A stretch of DNA of 37,598 bases, from the IMG/VR virus record IMGVR_UViG_3300031974_002603, positions 1 through 37,598 of that record. One strand, written 5' to 3'. Below are positions 17,647-25,715 of this stretch, piece by piece. Each line of letters begins with the position of its first letter. Position 1 is the stretch's first letter. The notes beneath the pieces were generated by a model. The model saw only the letters and a program-made list of their open reading frames with translations, searched no databases and was not told the origin of the DNA. Source of the DNA: a virus. Both the position numbers and the translations under genes were made by a program.

Positions 17647-19903
17647 TCCATTCCACATTCCTTATGCCTCGGTGGGCGTTCCATAAAACTTGTGTGTCCC
17701 AATTGACCAGTTCGTAAATATCACAAGCCTTCTTGACAATGTATCTTTCAGTCATCTCCGACCAATCAACTTCGCTTACGCCCTTGATTGAATCGAGCGA
17801 ATCGAAAGCCATGAACTGCCCTTGCTTGTTCACGGCAGTTAGGAATGCCTCATCAACCTCATAAGAACGGTTGAGATGTTTCTTAGCCCACACCACGCCT
17901 GCGGTAGCACCGCTTAGTGTCTTGTATGAAGAAAGTGGACGCTTGAGTTTGCCAATCATTAGCAAATCTTCGCCCATATCCCCGTCAACACCTTGTCTAA
18001 TTAGAGAACAAACCAAATCATCAATCTCATTTTGGTGTTTACCGTCGAGGATTGCACGAAGTATGCTATCCATACTTTGCTTCATAGCCTTCGGCATTCG
18101 TGCCTGTTTGAGTTCCAAGCCTTTGTAGTAGTAGTCGGGGTCATGGTATCTGCCATCAGTCCATGTGACTTTACCTGCGTAGCGATTCTTAGCCTTGAGA
18201 ATCATTGATTCGCACCACTTTTCAAACTCAGTTTCGATAGGGTGCATAGCCTTGTTGATTTCGGCTACCAACTCAAGACCCTCTTCGGCAGTAGGGACTT
18301 CACAAAAAATAGAATCGGTATGCCCGTATCTCACTGGGTAGCCTCGACTGTTGCACTCATCACGCAGACGATATAGTGTTTGTCTCGATGTGAATGTGAT
18401 AGCAGAAGCGATGTCGGGGTGATACATACCATACTTAGAATCGCCTGCCACACCGTAGAGGGAGGCGACCATTGACTTAGTAGCAAACTGGCTACCGTCA
18501 TACTTCTTGTAAGCCTTCATGTCGCCATCTGCAAGAGCCTGCTTCATCAACGCTTTGTATTCGTTACGCTTGACAGTCAATTTATCCATAGCCCTGCCGA
18601 GCAACCCGCTTCTATCCTTTGTGAATTTAGTTCCGTTGCCGCAATCAATACCGTTCTCATCTATCGTGTCCCACGAAATATTGTGTAGTTTCACATTTGA
18701 GTGATACATCGCTTTAATATCCATGATAGCCATGTTGTGATAGATGCCTGCCTCGACATCTTGCACATCAGCACCCGTATAATCAACCTTAGCAAACTTT
18801 GGTTTGTCGGGTATTCGTAGGTCAAATTCTTGGTCTTGAATGAACAAGCAAGAAGCAGGTAGTGTAGTCAAAGGAGTAGTCTCTATTTCGCATTGAATTA
18901 GATGTTGCAGTGATGTAAAATACCCAGTGGCATTTACTACTTCGTCAAGTTTAGGCAGAAGCCTCACATCTTGGCGATTGTAGTCCACATAAGTTCCTAT
19001 GTCAGTGTAGTAGGTGTCATGACCGTCCTCAAGAGGAACTTTGCGTTCTCCCAAAACAAAATCTGCTATGTCATCGAGTTTCTGCCCTGCGAGTTGCCCG
19101 TTCTTTATCGTCCACAGTTTCTTGAACGCCACCATCAAATCAAAACAGATACGGGCTACGATGGGTTGATTCCAACGCTTGTCCGACCAGTTGTATTTGT
19201 AGATGTGTTTGTTGAGAGGGGATAGTGATTCGGGTTTCAGTCCATTCCTACGCATTCTCGTGCAGATTTGGTAAATATCTGCGTCAACAACATACCAACC
19301 TGCTATGATGTCGGGGTCTTGTTTCTTCATGTGAGCCGCAAAATCAGCAAGTAGTTGCCTCTCGTTAGCAAATGCTTTAGCGGGAGGGTCAAAGACAACT
19401 TCTTGTAACCCATCGGGGTGATTTTTACATGGTATAGAATTCACCATTCCCGCTTTGACTTCGGGGTGGGTGAGCCATGTGTATGTTTTGCCTGTATATG
19501 AATCCAAAGCAGTAAGTATAGTTATCTCACCCGATTCCTGTTTCCATTCACCGTCAAGATACCAAACCCTATGCTCGTAGTTGGGGAATGGTTCTTCTCC
19601 TTCAAGGATTCTATCATTGAGTATTTGATTAGCGAAAGGCATTGAAGCCTCCCATGTCGAACCCCTGTAATGCTTGACCCATTCCGACCTATCATAATCG
19701 GTTCGGAATGAAACCTTCGTCAATTCCTCTCCGTAAACACCTTCGTATTTCTCATCATCTACGATGATACCGTAGGTATCGGAAGGTTTCTTGTCAACAA
19801 AACAGTAGGGGTGTCGAGTAATCAGTTCCTCTTTACGCTCAAGCGTTTCGGGGTCACGATACCTTACCGATATTGTTCTGCCATTCTTGTGTGAAACAAT
19901 CAT
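17642..19903 (-). CDS. polB: Family B DNA polymerase with 3'-5' exonuclease
   Basis: This 753-residue replicative polymerase has an exonuclease domain with LDGEW (ExoI, 116-120), AGWYVVDAD (ExoII-like, 201-209) and YNRQD (ExoIII, 308-312). Polymerase motif A is DIKAMYHS (Asp 395), motif B KSMVASLYG (476-484) and motif C YGHTDS (526-531). Motif C has His 528 where most family B enzymes have Asp, while Asp 530 is kept. The C-terminus ends in NVEWI, a possible clamp-binding tail. ATG 19903 is preferred to TTG 19912 because a TATA box lies 25-26 bases upstream (leaderless). It sits beside the clamp gene cluster, as in a replisome operon. Confidence 0.95.
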   Translation of the reverse strand: MIVSHKNGRTISVRYRDPETLERKEELITRHPYCFVDKKPSDTYGIIVDDEKYEGVYGEELTKVSFRTDYDRSEWVKHYRGSTWEASMPFANQILNDRILEGEEPFPNYEHRVWYLDGEWKQESGEITILTALDSYTGKTYTWLTHPEVKAGMVNSIPCKNHPDGLQEVVFDPPAKAFANERQLLADFAAHMKKQDPDIIAGWYVVDADIYQICTRMRRNGLKPESLSPLNKHIYKYNWSDKRWNQPIVARICFDLMVAFKKLWTIKNGQLAGQKLDDIADFVLGERKVPLEDGHDTYYTDIGTYVDYNRQDVRLLPKLDEVVNATGYFTSLQHLIQCEIETTPLTTLPASCLFIQDQEFDLRIPDKPKFAKVDYTGADVQDVEAGIYHNMAIMDIKAMYHSNVKLHNISWDTIDENGIDCGNGTKFTKDRSGLLGRAMDKLTVKRNEYKALMKQALADGDMKAYKKYDGSQFATKSMVASLYGVAGDSKYGMYHPDIASAITFTSRQTLYRLRDECNSRGYPVRYGHTDSIFCEVPTAEEGLELVAEINKAMHPIETEFEKWCESMILKAKNRYAGKVTWTDGRYHDPDYYYKGLELKQARMPKAMKQSMDSILRAILDGKHQNEIDDLVCSLIRQGVDGDMGEDLLMIGKLKRPLSSYKTLSGATAGVVWAKKHLNRSYEVDEAFLTAVNKQGQFMAFDSLDSIKGVSEVDWSEMTERYIVKKACDIYELVNWDTQVLWNAHRGIRNVEWI

Positions 19904-19918
19904 ATCAAACAATCTATT

Positions 19919-19932
19919 ATCGTCAGTATTTA
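19919..19932 (-). promoter_or_regulatory. TATA promoter for the DNA polymerase gene
   Basis: The minus strand reads TAAATACTGACGAT, centred about 26 bases before ATG 19903. It overlaps the stop codon of the upstream HTH gene (19930). It belongs to the shared TATACTGNCGAT family. Confidence 0.6.
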
Positions 19933-20241
19933 GTTCTTGTTGTAACCACGCTTTCGAGTCTCAATACCATGCTTGTTTAACCAAATGTGGATAGTCATAG
20001 CACTCACACCGCAATAGTCCCCAATAGTCTGCATGGAAAGTCCGTCTTTCTCATACTTTTGTTGAAGCCACTTCTTGTCACGATATGACTCATTTCTACA
20101 CTTGATTTGCATTACTATTTGATTGACCCAACTGCACTGGGGACAAGTCGTGTTTATCTTAGTAGGTTCTGCCTTGATAATAGAATTACTACCAAGAACA
20201 ATAAATCCTACATGACCACAATCCATACATTCATATCTCAT
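19930..20241 (-). CDS. Zinc ribbon plus helix-turn-helix DNA-binding protein
   Basis: This 103-residue protein has CMDCG near the N-terminus (a CxxC) and CPQC about 30 residues on, forming a zinc ribbon. Residues about 55-95 (KKWLQQKYEKDGLSMQTIGD, then YCGVSAMTIHIWLNKHGI) form a helix-turn-helix like those in phage regulators and in DNA-binding regions of homing endonucleases. No nuclease domain is present. ATG 20241 is chosen because GGTGA lies 5 bases upstream; the GTG at 20250 is less well placed. It overlaps the previous gene by 11 bases. It is probably a site-specific DNA-binding regulator; its target is unknown. Confidence 0.7.
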   Translation of the reverse strand: MRYECMDCGHVGFIVLGSNSIIKAEPTKINTTCPQCSWVNQIVMQIKCRNESYRDKKWLQQKYEKDGLSMQTIGDYCGVSAMTIHIWLNKHGIETRKRGYNKN

Positions 20242-20620
20242 CTTCTTCACCTTTCTTCAAATACACTGTTTGTGCGACTCCGCTTTCTCCCAAAACATAT
20301 CTACCGAGTTTCTCGTAGTTTGGGTCTTTGGCACAAATGAACTTCATAAATGCCGCAATCCTTTCGTTAGATACTCTAAGAACTCTACCGTTTCTTCTCA
20401 CTACACAATCTTTTATGTCGTGATTGGTAAACTTCTCACCTTCTTCAAAGTCGTAATGCAAAACGCATAACATGGTTATTTTCCAGTATAGTTGACCCTT
20501 TCTCCTGTTGGAGTAGAGCCAATCTTCAAGGACATGACCACGAATCACTGCTTCTACTTCTTCGACAGTAAACGAAGGTATGTTTTTGAAAACATGAAAG
20601 TCATTATCTCGATTCGTCAC
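20231..20620 (-). CDS. Putative winged-helix protein following the clamp gene
   Basis: This 129-residue protein starts with GTG at 20620. That codon overlaps the TGA of the clamp gene (GTGA), with GGGGG in front, so the two are translationally coupled. Residues 45-125 follow the order helix, helix, VSNERIAAFMKFI helix, then a two-strand wing ending VAQTVYLKK. This resembles the small winged-helix proteins elsewhere in the window, though without their PSxN motif. Lying between the clamp and polymerase genes it could be a replication or transcription regulator, but no family is recognised. Confidence 0.55.
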   Translation of the reverse strand: MTNRDNDFHVFKNIPSFTVEEVEAVIRGHVLEDWLYSNRRKGQLYWKITMLCVLHYDFEEGEKFTNHDIKDCVVRRNGRVLRVSNERIAAFMKFICAKDPNYEKLGRYVLGESGVAQTVYLKKGEEDEI

Positions 20621-21423
20621 AATACCCCCGCTTGAAATACCCAGTCACCGTTAGTAAAACTCAGTATCAGTCGAGTCCCTTGATTGTATTCCGAGAAGTC
20701 AAGGAATGACAGTTTAACCTTACCACTGTAATGCTTGATGATGTTTTCTAATCCACCTTCAAACTCAGCAGTAAAGTCATCACCCGAATACTCGTCGCAC
20801 AGAATACTGGTGGTCATACCTTTGAAATGGTCGCCAACAGAAACAGATAACTCGCTACCGTCGAAGTCAAATCTGTATCGGTTTAACTTCTGCCCGTTGA
20901 TTCCATCGCACCTAAGAGCGTCCCAAAGCACCGAAGATTCTATCTCAGCAGTAAAGAACGGATTGATTTGCTCACCGTCTTTAACAATGTAAGTGTCGCC
21001 TTTGATTTGTTTAGACCTTTCGATAGCCTGTTCTTCTCTTTGGGCGAGAGTATCTCTACTGTTCTCGTAAGCCTTGGAGTTGAAACCACCAACAAGAGTA
21101 GTCTGTTTGTTAGAGGACTTGACAAGCACTGAGTCTTTTTCTTTGTTGAAAGTCAGTGTCACTGTCTCTCCATGATACTTGAGAACACCATTTAGTCTAT
21201 CAATATCGGGAACAGGGATAGTATCGTCTTTCTGCTCGTCCACTTTGCATGAGAATCTTGAGAGACTGGTCTTGCCGTCCTTGACTATGCAGATAGTTTG
21301 GAGGACTGAATCTTTTAGATTCAATACACAACTACTAACCTGTTGTTGATTTTTACCGTTGATGAATTGTTCTCTTGAAGTGGCAGATAACAGATGACTC
21401 AGTATCTTATTATTCACCTTCAT
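20617..21423 (-). CDS. PCNA-like sliding clamp (divergent)
   Basis: This 268-residue protein is mainly beta-stranded and shows the two-domain clamp pattern. The clearest part is the C-terminal domain, FTAEFEGGLENIIKHYSG, followed by the strands VKLSFLDFSEYNQ and RLILSF. These match the PCNA order of strand, helix, strand and the region near the PCNA C-terminus. A charged linker (about 120-155) is longer than usual. Its place in an operon with PolB, RPA-like protein and RFC supports the assignment. ATG 21423 is chosen with GGTGA 6 bases upstream. Identity to cellular PCNA must be low; the call is by fold pattern plus context. Confidence 0.7.
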   Translation of the reverse strand: MKVNNKILSHLLSATSREQFINGKNQQQVSSCVLNLKDSVLQTICIVKDGKTSLSRFSCKVDEQKDDTIPVPDIDRLNGVLKYHGETVTLTFNKEKDSVLVKSSNKQTTLVGGFNSKAYENSRDTLAQREEQAIERSKQIKGDTYIVKDGEQINPFFTAEIESSVLWDALRCDGINGQKLNRYRFDFDGSELSVSVGDHFKGMTTSILCDEYSGDDFTAEFEGGLENIIKHYSGKVKLSFLDFSEYNQGTRLILSFTNGDWVFQAGVL

Positions 21424-21428
21424 GAGAC

Positions 21429-21659
21429 TCACCACATTCTGTGTATCAGCATCGCATCGGGATTCATTTTTGCTACTTCGTCTTGTAGTTCGACAACTGC
21501 CTTATACAACTTCCCATTATCGTCAACATCATCGAGAGCGTTTTCAGTGTCGGCAATTCTTGACTCCAATTCTTCAAGCCTTTTAGTAATCGCCTCGAAA
21601 GTGGAGATGATTAACTCCGATTGCTTAACAACCGCTTCTGCTAATTGTAGTGTGTCCAT
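21429..21659 (-). CDS. Small coiled-coil protein
   Basis: This 76-residue, acidic protein is nearly all helix with heptads (VVKQSELIISTFEAITKRLE, then LESRIADTENALDDV and VVELQDEVAKMN). It would form a coiled-coil dimer or trimer. ATG 21659 follows TGAG of the upstream ATPase gene with GGTGA just before. It lies between the RecA-like ATPase and the clamp, so it may be a structural adaptor in the replication complex. It has no catalytic residues or recognised family. Confidence 0.65.
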   Translation of the reverse strand: MDTLQLAEAVVKQSELIISTFEAITKRLEELESRIADTENALDDVDDNGKLYKAVVELQDEVAKMNPDAMLIHRMW

Positions 21660-21661
21660 GC

Positions 21662-22585
21662 TCACCACTCCAACGGAATACCGTTCCATTCAACCTTCTC
21701 GCCCTTGACTCTAAGAATGTCGTAGGATTTGCCGAGATGTTCCATGTTCTTACCTTTCATTTCTTCGACTACGCCACGGATAACGAACTCGCCTTCTGCC
21801 AAGTTCTTGTCGGCTTCAACGCCTGCCGCCTTGTCACCTTTCTTGGTGTATCGGGTCAAGAAAATCTGTTGACTTACGAATCGCTGAGTGCTATCCACCC
21901 AGTCAACTACCTCGCCTACTTTCATCATAGCCTTAGTGCCGTTACCAATATCCATGTATTGCTTCTTGTCTTTCAAGTGGAAAGTAAAGAACACATAGGG
22001 GATAGGTAGAGCAGTCAATCGGTTGAGAACGCTCTTGAAAATCTTGTTTCGCTCACGCCACTCTTTTTGATTGAAGTTGTCACCTTCTTCTTGAATCACG
22101 CCTCGGTTGATGAGTCGCTCGGTCATAATGAACTCGCACCACTTGAGGAATGTAGAGCCACCATCAAAGATGACTGCCCCGATGTCGTCACTTTGCTCAC
22201 CGATAATCGAGATGAACCATTCAAGTTTGTCAACTACTGCATTCCAGTTGCAGTTGTTTTCTTCGTCCCACATCGCCTCATCGAGTTCGTCAATCATGGG
22301 AATGACTTCGATTTTGTCAGCATTTTTTACCTTGGAGGATAGCAAGTAATCCACCGTGTTTTGAGCCGAGTTGTCACAGTCAATGATAATGATTCGCTTA
22401 TCAGTGTGCTTCAAAGCGAGGTCACAGGCAGTCCCAGTCTTAGTGGTGTTTTCCTTGCCGACCAACGCCATTCGGATTGGGGCATGGTTCTGCCTTTTTT
22501 TGTTGAACTGCTCACGGTAGTAGTCAGCACCGTATTTGACTACGGTTGACTGCTCTACCGCTTGCTTGGAGTTAGCCCACGCCAT
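21662..22585 (-). CDS. RecA/RadA-like (Sak4-type) P-loop ATPase
   Basis: This 307-residue P-loop protein has LVGKENTTKTGTA at 41-53, a Walker A with Thr 48 in place of the usual Gly before Lys 49. IIIIDCDNSAQ follows at about 65-75. A Walker B strand (AVIFDGG) lies near 140, and a PYVFFTFH strand follows. This is the layout of phage Sak4/AAA_24 proteins, short RecA relatives that help single-strand annealing and recombination. ATG 22585 overlaps the RPA-like stop (TGATG) behind GGAGG. The neighbours support a recombination-replication role with the RPA-like protein. The exact subfamily is uncertain. Confidence 0.75.
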   Translation of the reverse strand: MAWANSKQAVEQSTVVKYGADYYREQFNKKRQNHAPIRMALVGKENTTKTGTACDLALKHTDKRIIIIDCDNSAQNTVDYLLSSKVKNADKIEVIPMIDELDEAMWDEENNCNWNAVVDKLEWFISIIGEQSDDIGAVIFDGGSTFLKWCEFIMTERLINRGVIQEEGDNFNQKEWRERNKIFKSVLNRLTALPIPYVFFTFHLKDKKQYMDIGNGTKAMMKVGEVVDWVDSTQRFVSQQIFLTRYTKKGDKAAGVEADKNLAEGEFVIRGVVEEMKGKNMEHLGKSYDILRVKGEKVEWNGIPLEW

Positions 22586-23778
22586 CAGTCCCAACCTCCG
22601 TCATCGGTTTGTGGGCTTGATAGTGCCATAGATTCTGCACACCACCAACCAGTGATTGAGAGTCGTGCTTCATCGTCACGGCTGATGTAAGGTTGTCCTA
22701 CAACAAGCAGTGTGCTACCAACCGAGAAGTCCACATACTGCTCATGAGAAGCAGGCACATAGATGTCAACAGTTCCCGCAGTAGACATAATATCAAGGTC
22801 GCCTACGGTCACAATGTAACCTCCGTTGTCTCTTGGGTCAATGTGGACTACTTCTGTAAGGGCAGAAGCAAGTGCGTCCCATCGTGTTTTGTCATCAAGA
22901 GTTTCTACATAGGAACGAATCTGTTGTAGACCTTCGCTGAGGAACTCGATACCATCAACTCCTTGAATGATAGTGTCGGGTGCATCGCTGAAAATTTGTT
23001 GGATAGAGTCGTCACGGTAGAAAGTAGAGACACCTGCTTTACCCCATGCGACATCACCTCGTCCACTTCGCATAGCAATTCTACCTGCTACGAATGCAGG
23101 GAATTGTTCTTCTGCAAGAGTGCCACTGAAACGGAATGTGTGAAGTCCGACTTCACCGCCATTAGCACGACCCAAGAACATACAGGAACGGTCTTTCTCG
23201 CTCAAAGGTCGAGCGTTGCCGTATTTGAAGTTCTTGTCTCCCGATGGGAATGTCGGGCTTACTTTGTCCCAAACCAAGTGGAAATGAATTCCGTCTGTTG
23301 CTTCGTAAGTGTTCTTTGGTAGTGCCGCAATTTCTGTTGAAGAAACATCGGTGTCAAAGTCCTCACCACGAGCAAGATAGCCGTTGTATTTCTTGGTGAA
23401 TGTGCCGTCATTGTTATCTTCGTAAAGAGTAACAATGCCTTGTTCAACCAATCCATCAATCACTTCTTCGGGTGCATTCGCAATTTGTGTAGCCATTTTC
23501 TTGTAAGCAAGTTCAGCCCAGTCCTTGTATCTTGGAACGCTAAGGAACATACCTTCGTAGACAGTAGCACCGCTTCGGGATAGTCTGTCGTTTTCCGATT
23601 TGATTTGACGACCAACCATTCGTAGAGCCTTGATGTTACAATCCTCTTCCGACAGTCCACTGTCAAGCCATGTGTTCCTTTGTTCTGCAAGGAAGGACTC
23701 CATTCGTGAACGGAGTGCATCTTCTGTGCAACCAATATTCTTACTAATTTTACCAATCATAGTATCTATATCAACCAT
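22585..23778 (-). CDS. RPA-like single-stranded DNA-binding protein
   Basis: This 397-residue protein has a helical N-terminal region (1-75), then beta-rich stretches consistent with OB folds. A clear one lies near 315-385: GGYIVTVGDLDIMS, then VDIYVPASHEQYVDFSVGS and LLVVGQPYISRD. The C-terminal tail DDGGWD is acidic with a terminal aromatic, as in single-strand-binding proteins that recruit partners. It would coat single-stranded DNA at forks. ATG 23778 is preceded by GAGGTAAT and a TATA box about 39 bases upstream. It is directly coupled to the RecA-like ATPase. Confidence 0.75.
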   Translation of the reverse strand: MVDIDTMIGKISKNIGCTEDALRSRMESFLAEQRNTWLDSGLSEEDCNIKALRMVGRQIKSENDRLSRSGATVYEGMFLSVPRYKDWAELAYKKMATQIANAPEEVIDGLVEQGIVTLYEDNNDGTFTKKYNGYLARGEDFDTDVSSTEIAALPKNTYEATDGIHFHLVWDKVSPTFPSGDKNFKYGNARPLSEKDRSCMFLGRANGGEVGLHTFRFSGTLAEEQFPAFVAGRIAMRSGRGDVAWGKAGVSTFYRDDSIQQIFSDAPDTIIQGVDGIEFLSEGLQQIRSYVETLDDKTRWDALASALTEVVHIDPRDNGGYIVTVGDLDIMSTAGTVDIYVPASHEQYVDFSVGSTLLVVGQPYISRDDEARLSITGWWCAESMALSSPQTDDGGWD

Positions 23779-23805
23779 AGTTATTACCTCATTTTTACCT
23801 TCTAT

Positions 23806-23820
23806 ATCGCCAGTATATAA
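23806..23820 (-). promoter_or_regulatory. TATA promoter (TTATATACTGGCGAT) for the RPA-like operon
   Basis: The minus strand reads TTATATACTGGCGAT in the 48-base gap between the RFC and RPA-like genes. It is centred about 39 bases before ATG 23778, leaving a leader of about 12 bases that contains GAGGTAAT. It is the best match to the shared promoter family and likely drives the RPA-ATPase-clamp genes. Confidence 0.7.
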
Positions 23821-23826
23821 ACTGTT

Positions 23827-24726
23827 TCACTCCGCCAACCTTCTACAAAAATCCCAAACCACATAATGCGGTTCGACACCCATAATCAAATCACGGTGAG
23901 CCTGTGTTGACGCATCAACAAGTCTCATTTTGTTATGTGGTTCTGCGGAGGAATCTATACCATAGCGGAATATCGCATCTATCGTCTTGCGTAGATTGTA
24001 TTCGCCTTCAATCATTTTAACTGCTTCTTCGACCTGCTTCTCCTTGAAAAGCAACTTGAGAACCCTGTGACTATTCAGTGGCGGTTCTTGAAGCGAGAGA
24101 ATAAAATCTGTTCTATCTTCGACAGGTAGTGAGTGATATGCTTGTAGTGTATTGATAGCATTCCTCAAGTCACCTTGGTTAGAACTTGCTATGATACCGA
24201 AGTGGTCGGGGTTAGATTCAACTCCCTCCTTACTTTCAATTGTTTCAAGCCTTTGCATCATTTGTTTTTCGTCAATCGGTGCGAATGTTCGCACTTGGCA
24301 TCGAGATTGAAGCCAAGGAGAAACCTTTGACAAATCATTACAAGTCAAGATAAAGAAACCCTGTGCATCTTCGATGACACCTTTGAGAGAGGACTGTGCC
24401 GCTTCGGTCAACTGGTCTGCTTCGTCCAAAAAGAAAATAGTTTCATATTGACCAAGCCGTGTCATCAGTGCTATTTCCTCAACGAATTCGATACCACGCT
24501 GACGCTTGCTTGAAGCATTGTATTTGTGGATAGCATAACCCAGTGTGTTTGCTATGATATGAGCGAGAGAAGTTTTGCCTGTGCCTGCTTCCATAGAATG
24601 AAAGATATAATGTTGCATCGGTGCTTCGCCATCAAGAATGCGAGCGAACTCGTTCTTGATTCTATCTTGACCCTTGAATTCATCAAGAGTTGTAGGTCTG
24701 TGTTTAACCGCCCATACTTCGTCCAT
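23827..24726 (-). CDS. rfcS: Replication factor C small subunit (clamp loader ATPase)
   Basis: This 299-residue AAA+ protein loads the sliding clamp. Motifs in order: the N-terminal VWAVKHRPTTLDEFKGQ, Walker A EAGTGKTS (46-53, Lys 51), Walker B IFFLDEAD (97-104), sensor 1 TCN (Asn 130), the RFC-specific SRC (141-143) and a C-terminal helical collar. It is slightly shorter than cellular RFC small subunits (about 320-330). ATG 24726 has a TATA box 26 bases upstream, so it is probably leaderless. No large subunit is recognised; the 25706-26374 protein is one speculative partner. Confidence 0.95.
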   Translation of the reverse strand: MDEVWAVKHRPTTLDEFKGQDRIKNEFARILDGEAPMQHYIFHSMEAGTGKTSLAHIIANTLGYAIHKYNASSKRQRGIEFVEEIALMTRLGQYETIFFLDEADQLTEAAQSSLKGVIEDAQGFFILTCNDLSKVSPWLQSRCQVRTFAPIDEKQMMQRLETIESKEGVESNPDHFGIIASSNQGDLRNAINTLQAYHSLPVEDRTDFILSLQEPPLNSHRVLKLLFKEKQVEEAVKMIEGEYNLRKTIDAIFRYGIDSSAEPHNKMRLVDASTQAHRDLIMGVEPHYVVWDFCRRLAE

Positions 24727-24737
24727 GAAATATAGTT

Positions 24738-25160
24738 CTAATCTTCACTACTTAAACCCTTTCTGCGACAGGAGAGACACGGTTGTTGGTTTTCGGGTAG
24801 TATTCTTGTTCTACCGCAACGCTCACACTGTATAGCCATCTTGCGTTCTCGTGGTGTCATAACCGAAATTGGTCGTGTGAATATCAAATCCTCCTTGTCC
24901 TTGATTACTTCACGGTCAATATCAAATTGAAAATGATGGGTGTTTATTCCATTTGTCATTTCGACTTTTTCCCGTCCGACGATAACCACTTGCGGATTTT
25001 TTGACATAAGAGCCGAAATGCTATTGGGGGAAGGAACATTCTTCACACCTTTGTAATTTTGCAGGTGTTCTGCAATCTGTTCACGAGTGCAAGCACCGTG
25101 TTCAAACAACAATTCTACGATTGCTCTACGCACTCGCTTGTTGTTGTTATTGGCTGACAC
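24738..25160 (-). CDS. Winged-helix plus zinc ribbon protein
   Basis: This 140-residue protein starts with GTG at 25160. Residues 10-75 are a winged helix: RRAIVELLFEHGACTREQIA, then VPSPNSISALMSKNP, then strands. The PSxN motif followed by Ser and Leu/Met is shared with three other small genes in this window. Residues about 110-133 hold CERC and CLSC, a zinc ribbon. It is likely a DNA-binding transcription factor. A TATA box (TTTAAA) is centred about 26 bases upstream of the GTG, suggesting a leaderless mRNA. It lies directly upstream of RFC. Confidence 0.75.
   Translation of the reverse strand: MSANNNNKRVRRAIVELLFEHGACTREQIAEHLQNYKGVKNVPSPNSISALMSKNPQVVIVGREKVEMTNGINTHHFQFDIDREVIKDKEDLIFTRPISVMTPRERKMAIQCERCGRTRILPENQQPCLSCRRKGLSSED
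24749..24756 (-). promoter_or_regulatory. TATA box for RFC
   Basis: The minus strand reads TTTAAGTA, centred about 26 bases before ATG 24726, at the very end of the upstream winged-helix gene. This predicts a leaderless RFC transcript. Confidence 0.5.
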
Positions 25161-25182
25161 ATTCTATGCTATAAGCATTGTC

Positions 25183-25188
25183 TTTAAA
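25183..25188 (-). promoter_or_regulatory. TATA box for the winged-helix/zinc ribbon gene
   Basis: TTTAAA, within CTTTTAAAG on the minus strand, is centred about 26 bases before GTG 25160. It lies just after the stop of the small membrane protein gene. Confidence 0.45.
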
Positions 25189-25192
25189 AGAC

Positions 25193-25345
25193 CTACTCTT
25201 CCATGCTCAAAAACATAAGAGCGTGAGCAAAGTCACCTTTGTAATCTTTGAAATTAGGATTAGGCTCGATAGGTGGCGGTGGTGGGCTAAAAATAGCGTA
25301 AATCACTGGGTAAATAAAAAATATAATGATTATCGCCAAAAACAT
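25193..25345 (-). CDS. Small single-pass membrane protein (50 residues)
   Basis: This 50-codon ORF begins at ATG 25345, overlapping the tail of the upstream gene's stop region (TAATATG) with GGT before it. Residues 2-19 (FLAIIIIFFIYPVIYAIF) form one hydrophobic transmembrane helix. A run of five prolines follows, then a polar C-terminus ending SMEE. There is no cleavage site typical of a signal peptide, so it is probably a membrane-anchored protein. It follows the gamma-glutamylcyclotransferase-like gene. A role at the host membrane is inferred from the helix alone. Confidence 0.65.
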   Translation of the reverse strand: MFLAIIIIFFIYPVIYAIFSPPPPPIEPNPNFKDYKGDFAHALMFLSMEE

Positions 25346-25346
25346 A

Positions 25347-25715
25347 TTACCAACTCGATGTGATTTCGTTTTCTGTTATTGGTCGGTGGAAATCCCTGCG
25401 GAACATAATGTAAGTCCATGCGGGATATTCTACGCCATCTACAAACACTGGTATGAGTTGTCGGCTATACATTCCGAACACATCAACACCCTCAAGCCTG
25501 TCAATACGAGCAAGAATCTGCTCATCTATCTCATACAATTCACCTTCGACAGACTTATGGCTCATAATCATGGCAGGGTAATGACCCAAATCCACCAAGC
25601 CCCACTGCTTATCAGTCTTTGCTTCTCCAACCAACTTAGCGTCACTTAAGAACGCATTGTGATTAGACTTTCCATTCTTTAGCGTTCCATATACAAACAA
25701 GTATTTCATATCCAT
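25347..25715 (-). CDS. Gamma-glutamylcyclotransferase-like (GGCT/AIG2) protein
   Basis: This 122-residue protein has the family's N-terminal YLFVYGTLKNG loop, which binds the gamma-glutamyl group, the PAMI strand, EGELYEID, and the catalytic Glu in DRLEG (Glu 74). Its length is typical. Enzymes of this fold cyclise gamma-glutamyl amines to release 5-oxoproline. Tailed phages often carry them, with unknown substrates. ATG 25715 lies behind GGTGATAGA and overlaps the upstream stop. The substrate cannot be told from sequence; modification of small molecules or proteins is possible. Confidence 0.9.
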   Translation of the reverse strand: MDMKYLFVYGTLKNGKSNHNAFLSDAKLVGEAKTDKQWGLVDLGHYPAMIMSHKSVEGELYEIDEQILARIDRLEGVDVFGMYSRQLIPVFVDGVEYPAWTYIMFRRDFHRPITENEITSSW

